Program-made: the position numbers and the translations under genes
NCBI GenBank assembly: GCA_032622095.1
Contig: CP136069.1
Span: forward strand, 82,236,958-82,300,957
From: Siphonodentalium dalli
Lineage: Eukaryota > Mollusca > Scaphopoda > Gadilida > Siphonodentaliidae
Direction: 5' to 3'
DNA length: 64,000 bases
The notes under the pieces: generated by a model
Told to the model about the DNA's origin: nothing
The model's input: the letters and a program-made list of their open reading frames with translations, nothing else
The model's database searches: none
Shown: in pieces, positions 57,411-64,000 of the stretch
Numbering within the stretch: the stretch's first letter is position 1
Layout of the letters: each line of letters begins with the position of its first letter

Positions 57411-58659
57411 TCTATACTATATATTTTGAGACTTCGTATATGTGTGTGTGTGTACTTCATAGAATCCAAAACGCGTGTACAGATTGAGCTCAAACTTCCT
57501 ATGTAAGTGTCAAATCCCACCGACACGACCGTGGTAGCGGTTTAGAGAAGCTCAGAGCACCCGTTCTCCAATCTCAAATCACCGCAAAGGCACGGCGGGG
57601 GTTAATCAAGTGATTATTTAATGAGCGTTTGTTTTTGACGCATCTCTATAAAGAGCGTCTGTTTCCCATTCAACGTTATTCGCATCTGCAGAGTTATACG
57701 GGAACGCAAACGTTATCGCTCGAAATTTATTCCCTGCGAGTACGGATGGCGCGCTTTGATTTTACAGTATATACCTTCGGTATATACCGAAATCATCCCA
57801 GATAATCACGAAAATAGCATCAGATTTCTCCCCAGATATACCGTTATAAAGCTACTGGAATCTGCCAAACTACGGGAAATTCCAGGGAATGCCGATTGAG
57901 CTCAAACTTGCTACCTACGGGAAGTGTCATATATATGAGCTTGTCCTTTATAGACTCTAACCGATTGAGCTCAAACTTGCTAAATAAGAAAATAGCCCCC
58001 AAGCCGTAAATATCAACAACAACGATATTACTAAATACACGTTTTCGGCAATGTGAGAGTTTTCGGGGAGCCGTGATGCCAACAACAACGACCCGAAGAC
58101 AGATTTCCCGACGGGAAGCGTTTGTTTTAAATTCAATGCAATGTTATCGTAGAGAGATTTCACGAAACAAAGAATGCGTTGTCTGTCGTTCCTAGGAAGG
58201 GGGGATTTCTACGGGTAAATTTTTCCGCCAGAAACAAAAAAATTAATTAAAACAATTTACAATTTAATTAAAACAATTTAAAATTAAAAAAAATTAACAA
58301 TAAAAAAACAATTCAGAAACAAAATATATTAAATTTAAAAAACATTAAATTAAAAAAAATCGGGTAAAATTTAAAAACAAAATTAAAAAGGCACAATTAA
58401 CTCCTTGAAAAACCAAAAAAAATCGGGTAAAATTTAAAAACAAAAAATTCAATTAAAAAATTGAAAAAGCACAATTAACTCATTAAAGAACAAAATAATT
58501 AACTCATTGAAAAACAAAAAATTCAATTAAAATTGTCATGTTTCTGACTATTGCCGAAATTTGGTGCAAATGCAGCACAAGTGTCTCGGAACCTGTTGCA
58601 ATTGCTTTTTCGAACAAAGCCATGGGACGAATGCCGCCAGTGGCGGGCTAACCTGCTAG
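57411..58659 (+). mobile_element. Helitron-type unit U8 (1249 bp)
   Basis: Same 5' start and 3' hairpin. The body differs: ATAAAGAGCGTCTG near 57650, CGATTGAGCTCAAACTTGCT modules, and a long A-rich tract (58230-58530). No ORF is supported. Confidence 0.75.
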
Positions 58660-59805
58660 TCTATACTATATATTTTGAGACTTCGTATATATGTGTGTAC
58701 TTCATAGAATCCAAAACGCGTGTACAGATTGAGATCAAATTTCGTATGTAAGTGTAAAATCCCACCGACACCGCCGTAGATGTGTTTTCGAGAAGCTCTG
58801 AGCACCCTTTATCCACTCCCAGTTATCGAAATCAGCTCAAACGGCACGGCCGGGGTTAATAACGTCATTATATATATATATGAAGTCAGAGTCTCCAAAG
58901 TTATACCGGAACAAACACGTGTTTACGTCGTCTTGGGGGTCCACGATGGGAGTCTGACTTCAATGCAATGTTATCGCTCGAAACACGTGTTTACTTCGTG
59001 TTGAGGTTCACGATGGGAGTCTGACAATTGTTATCGCTCGAAATAGTACATTAGGACGGGAACGGCTGGACAGATTGAGCTCAAACTTCCTATCTAAAGG
59101 TAAAATAACACGTACGATGTCGTCCACGCGTTTTCCAGAAGCTCCGAGCACCCGTACTCCACTCCCAGTCATAAAAATCAGCTCAAACGGCACGGCCGGG
59201 GTTAATAACGTCATTATATATATATATACGAAGTCAACGTTATTAGCATCTGCATTGAGTGCATTTCCTAGAACGCAACACGTGTTTTACGTCGTCTTGA
59301 GGTTCGCGATGGGAGTCATTTCAATGCAATGTTATCGCTCGAAACACGTGTTTACTTCGTGTTGAGGTTCACGATGGGAGTCTGACATTTCAATGCAATG
59401 TTATCGCTCGAAATATTATGCAGAAAGGCAGATCTCGGAAACGGGTGGAGCTATCGACCTGAAATTTGCTATGTGAATGTATCTTGCACCGGGTACAAAT
59501 TTTATCGGGTCGCCGAGTCCATGCGACGCCCGTGCAGCACATGCGCAGACGAGATCTCGGAAACGGGTGGAGCTATCGACTTGAAATTTGCTATGTGAAT
59601 GTATCTTGCGCCGGGTACAAATTTTATCGGGTCGCCGAGTCCGTGCGACGCCAGCTTCGCGCATGCGCAGACCAGATCTCGGAAACGGGTGGAGCTACCG
59701 GGTACAAATTTTTCTTATTGAAACGCGTGGAGCTAAAAATTAAAAACAAATATTAAAAAAATGTCATGTTTCGGACAAGCCGCCGGTGGCGGGCTAACCT
59801 GCTAG
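58660..59805 (+). mobile_element. Helitron-type unit U9 (1146 bp)
   Basis: Starts TCTATACTATATATTTTGAG and ends GCCGCCGGTGGCGGGC (earlier units have an A), then CTAG. It shares length and order with U10 and U11. Confidence 0.85.
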
Positions 59806-60511
59806 TCTATACTATATATTTTGAGACTTCGTATATATGTGTGTACTTCATAGAATCCAAAACGCGTGTACAGATTGAGATCAAATTTCGTATGTAAGTG
59901 TAAAATCCCACCGACACCGCCGTAGATGTGTTTTCGAGAAGCTCTGAGCACCCTTTATCCACTCCCAGTTATCGAAATCAGCTCAAACGGCACGGCCGGG
60001 GTTAATAACGTCATTATATATATATATGAAGTCAGAGTCTCCAAAGTTATACCGGAACAAACACGTGTTTACGTCGTCTTGGGGGTCCACGATGGGAGTC
60101 TGACTTCAATGCAATGTTATCGCTCGAAACACGTGTTTACTTCGTGTTGAGGTTCACGATGGGAGTCTGACAATTGTTATCGCTCGAAATAGTACATTAG
60201 GACGGGAACGGCTGGACAGATTGAGCTCAAACTTCCTATCTAAAGGTAAAATAACACGTACGATGTCGTCCACGCGTTTTCCAGAAGCTCCGAGCACCCG
60301 TACTCCACTCCCAGTCATAAAAATCAGCTCAAACGGCACGGCCGGGGTTAATAACGTCATTATATATATATATACGAAGTCAACGTTATTAGCATCTGCA
60401 TTGAGTGCATTTCCTAGAACGCAACACGTGTTTTACGTCGTCTTGAGGTTCACGATGGGAGTCATTTCAATGCAATGTTATCGCTCGAAACACGTGTTTA
60501 CTTCGTGTTGA

Positions 60512-60519
60512 GGTTCACG
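60512..60519. other. hAT left target duplication GGTTCACG
   Basis: Eight bases before the hAT TIR. U9 and U11 show the uninterrupted site AGGTTCACGATGGGAG. Confidence 0.95.
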
Positions 60520-61409
60520 TAGGGTCCGGCGAATCGGCGATTTTGTTCGAATCGAATCTCGAATCGAATCAGACACGCGGATTTCACATCGAATCGAATC
60601 TCGAATCGAATCTTACTCACCGTGGTAAATCGACAAGAACTAGATTTATGTCGGCGATCCCGCTGCAGCGCGAGTGTCTCCCCATACCATCACCTGTGCG
60701 TGTTTGGCAGCTTGCCGTGTGGACCTGCGTCACAATAAAAAATGTTGAGAACGGCACATGAAAATATGACGAGATAAATCGTACTCTGTCGTACTTTTTT
60801 TTTCATCAGGGCCCAATTCTTTCTTCATCGTAAAGGTGGCTAGTGACAACTGTTTCTTTTTAGGGGCTCGCCCGCATCGCCGCTACTACTAGACGTGTTG
60901 CCGGTTAATTTTCGTTTTGAGTCTTTCTTTTCGTTTGCCCTTATGGTGGATTGCAGGATGACTGCGGCTAAGGTGTGCCCATAAGTGGGAGGTATAGTGC
61001 CCGTTTTCTGAACTGATAGTACAGTCGTGCACGATTTGCACCTGAATTTGTCAACGCTGCATTCAAAATAACTTTTAATTTCCGCCATTATAACTTTAGA
61101 TAAATAAAAAGTAGGGAAGGGCACAAGAGATGGATCGATGATATGGATATTTCGCCGCCACGACGACCCAAGAGCAATAATTTACTGAACGAAACAGGAC
61201 CGCATCTCGTGCACCGACGGCGTTCGCAACGACATCTGCGTGCGTTTGTTTTAGAGCTTTTGTAGGACACGCTGTTCAACAAGTTCGCACATAATGAGGT
61301 TAATATGGTGATTCGAACTACATTCGAATCACACGATCGATTTCGAATCGAATCGAATCAGTAAGACGATTTCGAATCGAATCGAATCTCGAAGCTTCGC
61401 CGGACCCTA
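60520..61409. mobile_element. hAT element of 890 bp (non-autonomous)
   Basis: TIRs TAGGGTCCGGCGAA and TTCGCCGGACCCTA, flanked by an exact 8-bp duplication GGTTCACG, the hallmark of hAT transposons. Subterminal CGAATCGAATC repeats occur at both ends (60549-60620 and 61320-61392). The interior holds only a short zinc-finger-like frame and no DDE/dimerisation region, so mobilisation would need a transposase supplied elsewhere. Confidence 0.93.
60840..61088 (-). pseudogene. BED-type zinc finger remnant of hAT transposase
   Basis: From the ATG at 61088 the frame reads MAEIKSYFECSVDKFRCKSC, then TTVLSVQKTGT and YGHTLAAV, a K-rich linker with KKDSKRKL and a Ser-rich stretch, 82 codons in all. An aromatic-F start, CxxC pair and downstream H resemble the BED finger that opens many hAT transposases. 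The second His expected of BED is not clear, and the catalytic part is absent. It is an internally deleted transposase gene. Confidence 0.6.
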
Positions 61410-61417
61410 GGTTCACG
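61410..61417. other. hAT right target duplication GGTTCACG
   Basis: Exact copy of 60512-60519, immediately after the right TIR. Confidence 0.95.
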
Positions 61418-61849
61418 ATGGGAGTCTGACATTTCAATGCAATGTTATCGCTCGAAATATTATGCAGAAAGGCAGATCTCGGAAACGGGTGGAGCTATCG
61501 ACCTGAAATTTGCTATGTGAATGTATCTTGCACCGGGTACAAATTTTATCGGGTCGCCGAGTCCATGCGACGCCCGTGCAGCGCATGCGCAGACGAGATC
61601 TCGGAAACGGGTGGAGCTATCGACTTGAAATTTGCTATGTGAATGTATCTTGCGCCGGGTACAAATTTTATCGGGTCGCCGAGTCCGTGCGACGCCAGCT
61701 TCGCGCATGCGCAGACCAGATCTCGGAAACGGGTGGAGCTACCGGGTACAAATTTTTCTTATTGAAACGCGTGGAGCTAAAAATTAAAAACAAATATTTA
61801 AAAAATGTCATGTTTCGGACAAGCCGCCGGTGGCGGGCTAACCTGCTAG

Positions 61850-62995
61850 TCTATACTATATATTTTGAGACTTCGTATATATGTGTGTACTTCATAGAAT
61901 CCAAAACGCGTGTACAGATTGAGATCAAATTTCGTATGTAAGTGTAAAATCCCACCGATACCGCCGTAGATGTGTTTTCGAGAAGCTCTGAGCACCCTTT
62001 ATCCACTCCCAGTTATCGAAATCAGCTCAAACGGCACGGCCGGGGTTAATAACGTCATTATATATATATATGAAGTCAGAGTCTCCAAAGTTATACCGGA
62101 ACAAACACGTGTTTACGTCGTCTTGGGGGTCCACGATGGGAGTCTGACTTCAATGCAATGTTATCGCTCGAAACACGTGTTTACTTCGTGTTGAGGTTCA
62201 CGATGGGAGTCTGACAATTGTTATCGCTCGAAATAGTACATTAGGACGGGAACGGCTGGACAGATTGAGCTCAAACTTCCTATCTAAAGGTAAAATAACA
62301 CGTACGATGTCGTCCACGCGTTTTCCAGAAGCTCCGAGCACCCGTACTCCACTCCCAGTCATAAAAATCAGCTCAAACGGCACGGCCGGGGTTAATAACG
62401 TCATTATATATATATATACGAAGTCAACGTTATTAGCATCTGCATTGAGTGCATTTCCTAGAACGCAACACGTGTTTTACGTCGTCTTGAGGTTCACGAT
62501 GGGAGTCATTTCAATGCAATGTTATCGCTCGAAACACGTGTTTACTTCGTGTTGAGGTTCACGATGGGAGTCTGACATTTCAATGCAATGTTATCGCTCG
62601 AAATATTATGCAGAAAGGCAGATCTCGGAAACGGGTGGAGCTATCGACCTGAAATTTGCTATGTGAATGTATCTTGCACCGGGTACAAATTTTATCGGGT
62701 CGCCGAGTCCATGCGACGCCCGTGCAGCGCATGCGCAGACGAGATCTCGGAAACGGGTGGAGCTATCGACTTGAAATTTGCTATGTGAATGTATCTTGCG
62801 CCGGGTACAAATTTTATCGGGTCGCCGAGTCCGTGCGACGCCAGCTTCGCGCATGCGCAGACCAGATCTCGGAAACGGGTGGAGCTACCGGGTACAAATT
62901 TTTCTTATTGAAACGCGTGGATCTAAAAATTAAAAACAAATATTAAAAAAATGTCATGTTTCGGACAAGCCGCCGGTGGCGGGCTAACCTGCTAG
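61850..62995 (+). mobile_element. Helitron-type unit U11 (1146 bp)
   Basis: Third unit of the 1146-bp type, joined CTAG|TC to U10. It differs from U9 and U10 by a few substitutions only (for example GGATCTAAAAA for GGAGCTAAAAA near 62920). Confidence 0.85.
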
Positions 62996-63453
62996 TACTA
63001 TATATTTTGAGACTTCCGTGTGTGTGTACTTCATAGAATCGAAAACGGTTGGCTCGATTGAGTTCAAACTTCCCATCTAAGGGTAAAAACCCACGAACAC
63101 CGTAGTTGTCGGGTTTTGGAGAAGCTCTGAGCACCCTTTATCCACTCCCAAATCACCGCAAAGGCACGGCGTGGGTTAATCAAGTGATTATTTAATGAGC
63201 GTTTGTTTTTGACGCATCGCTATAAAGAGCGTCTGTTTGCCATTCAACGTTATTTGCATCTGCAGAGAGATATACGGAACATACATTAAATTTAAAAAAC
63301 ATTTGTTTCTGACCAACCCTGCGAGCACGGATGGCGCGCTTTGTTTTTACAGTATATAGTTATATACCGAAATCATCCCAGATAATCATCCCAGATAATA
63401 TAGCATCAGATTTCTCCCCAGATATACCGTTATAACGCTACTGGAATCTGCCA

Positions 63454-63532
<79 letters not shown>

Positions 63533-64000
63533 ATGTGTGTACTTCATAGAATCGAAAACGCGTGTAGGAACGGGCATCCCCACGGCAATGTCGGCTTATA
63601 TGACATCTTTACTACACATGACAGCCGATGGACAATAGGTCTCTATATATGTACCAAAATTACGCCGCGTTGGTGACTGGGAAATTCCAGGGAATGCCGA
63701 TTGAGCTCAAACTTGCTACCTACGGGAAGTGTCATATATATGTGTGTGTCCTTTATAGACTCGAACCGATTGAGCTCAAACTTGCTAAATACGGGAAGTG
63801 TCATGGACGGGTTCATTGAAAAACAAAAAAAATCGGGTAAAATTGAAAAACAAAATTAAAAAGGCACAATTAACTCATTGAAAAACCAAAATAAATCGGG
63901 TAAAATTTTAAAACAAAAAATTCAATTAAAAAAGCACAATTAACTCATTGAAAAACAAAATAATTAACTCATTGAAAAACAAAAAATTTAATTAAAATTG
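62996..64000 (+). mobile_element. Helitron-type unit U12 (cut by window end)
   Basis: Starts TACTATATATTTTGAGAC (the leading TC is altered). It carries ATAAAGAGCGTCTG near 63222 like U8, a long (AT)n run, and the CGATTGAGCTCAAACTTGCT modules and A-rich tract of U4. The 3' end lies outside the window. Confidence 0.65.
63459..63536. repeat. (AT)n(GT)n microsatellite
   Basis: About 60 bases of AT repeats, then GT repeats, at the place where other units have a short TG tract. Confidence 0.9.

Larger units (their letters stand above)
59806..61849 (+). mobile_element. Helitron-type unit U10 (1146 bp plus hAT insertion)
   Basis: 2044 bp in total. Removing the 890-bp hAT element and one 8-bp duplication leaves 1146 bp, the length of U9 and U11. 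The sequences agree at nearly all positions compared by eye. Confidence 0.85.

Noticed and set aside
1-64000. tRNA or rRNA genes
   Set aside because: No A-box/B-box pair, cloverleaf or rRNA core sequence was recognised on either strand by eye.

Overview
This window looks like a repeat-dense stretch of an animal nuclear genome, most likely a marine invertebrate and possibly a bivalve mollusc. The grounds are indirect: a Penelope-like element with a GIY-YIG endonuclease, a head-to-tail array of Helitron-type units, a hAT insertion with an exact 8-bp target duplication, and a 3' repeat tail of a kind I associate with molluscs. I recognise no intact host gene, tRNA, rRNA or CRISPR array. Almost everything visible is mobile or repeated DNA.

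Region 1 (1-~20360) is a giant inverted repeat (P1). Two arms of about 9.54 kb mirror each other around a 280-bp spacer (9542-9821), and the left arm runs off the window. Each arm holds tandem repeats, a 201-codon unknown ORF (intact on the left, frameshifted on the right), smaller ORFs, and several copies of a stem-loop unit followed by AATAAAGAGCG. Region 2 (20360-26700) holds fold-back, MITE-like elements, one nested inside another.

Region 3 (26706-39656) is the most striking object: a complete 12.95-kb palindromic element (P2). It is flanked by a perfect 6-bp duplication (GACGTT), its ends start AGTAGT, and its two arms of about 6.5 kb meet at a 6-nt loop. A 6-bp duplication with AG ends is what Polinton/Maverick elements show, but I recognise none of the Polinton core genes. 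Each arm carries an intact 313-aa gene (SUMO-interaction-like N-terminus, basic nuclear-signal-like patches, about four repeats of 43-50 aa), a divergently transcribed 145-aa gene, a 79-aa ORF and seven subterminal iteron-like repeats. P1 and P2 share the stem-loop repeat unit, so they are probably relatives.

Region 4 (39663-51120) mixes a GNAT-like gene fragment, tandem repeats, an inverted minisatellite, two decayed copies of a PHD/basic-domain transposon ORF, a 1.4-kb fold-back element, and a 1.84-kb Mutator-like non-autonomous element with a 9-bp duplication that carries a P1-derived segment. Region 5 (51978-64000) is an array of about twelve Helitron-type units joined CTAG|TC. Three of these are 1146 bp long once a hAT element inserted in the middle one is removed. 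One unit was interrupted by a 5'-truncated Penelope-like element.

A short motif, ATAAAGAGCG, recurs in P1, P2, the Mutator-like element and the Helitron units. All identities given here were judged by eye. No alignment or database search was possible.
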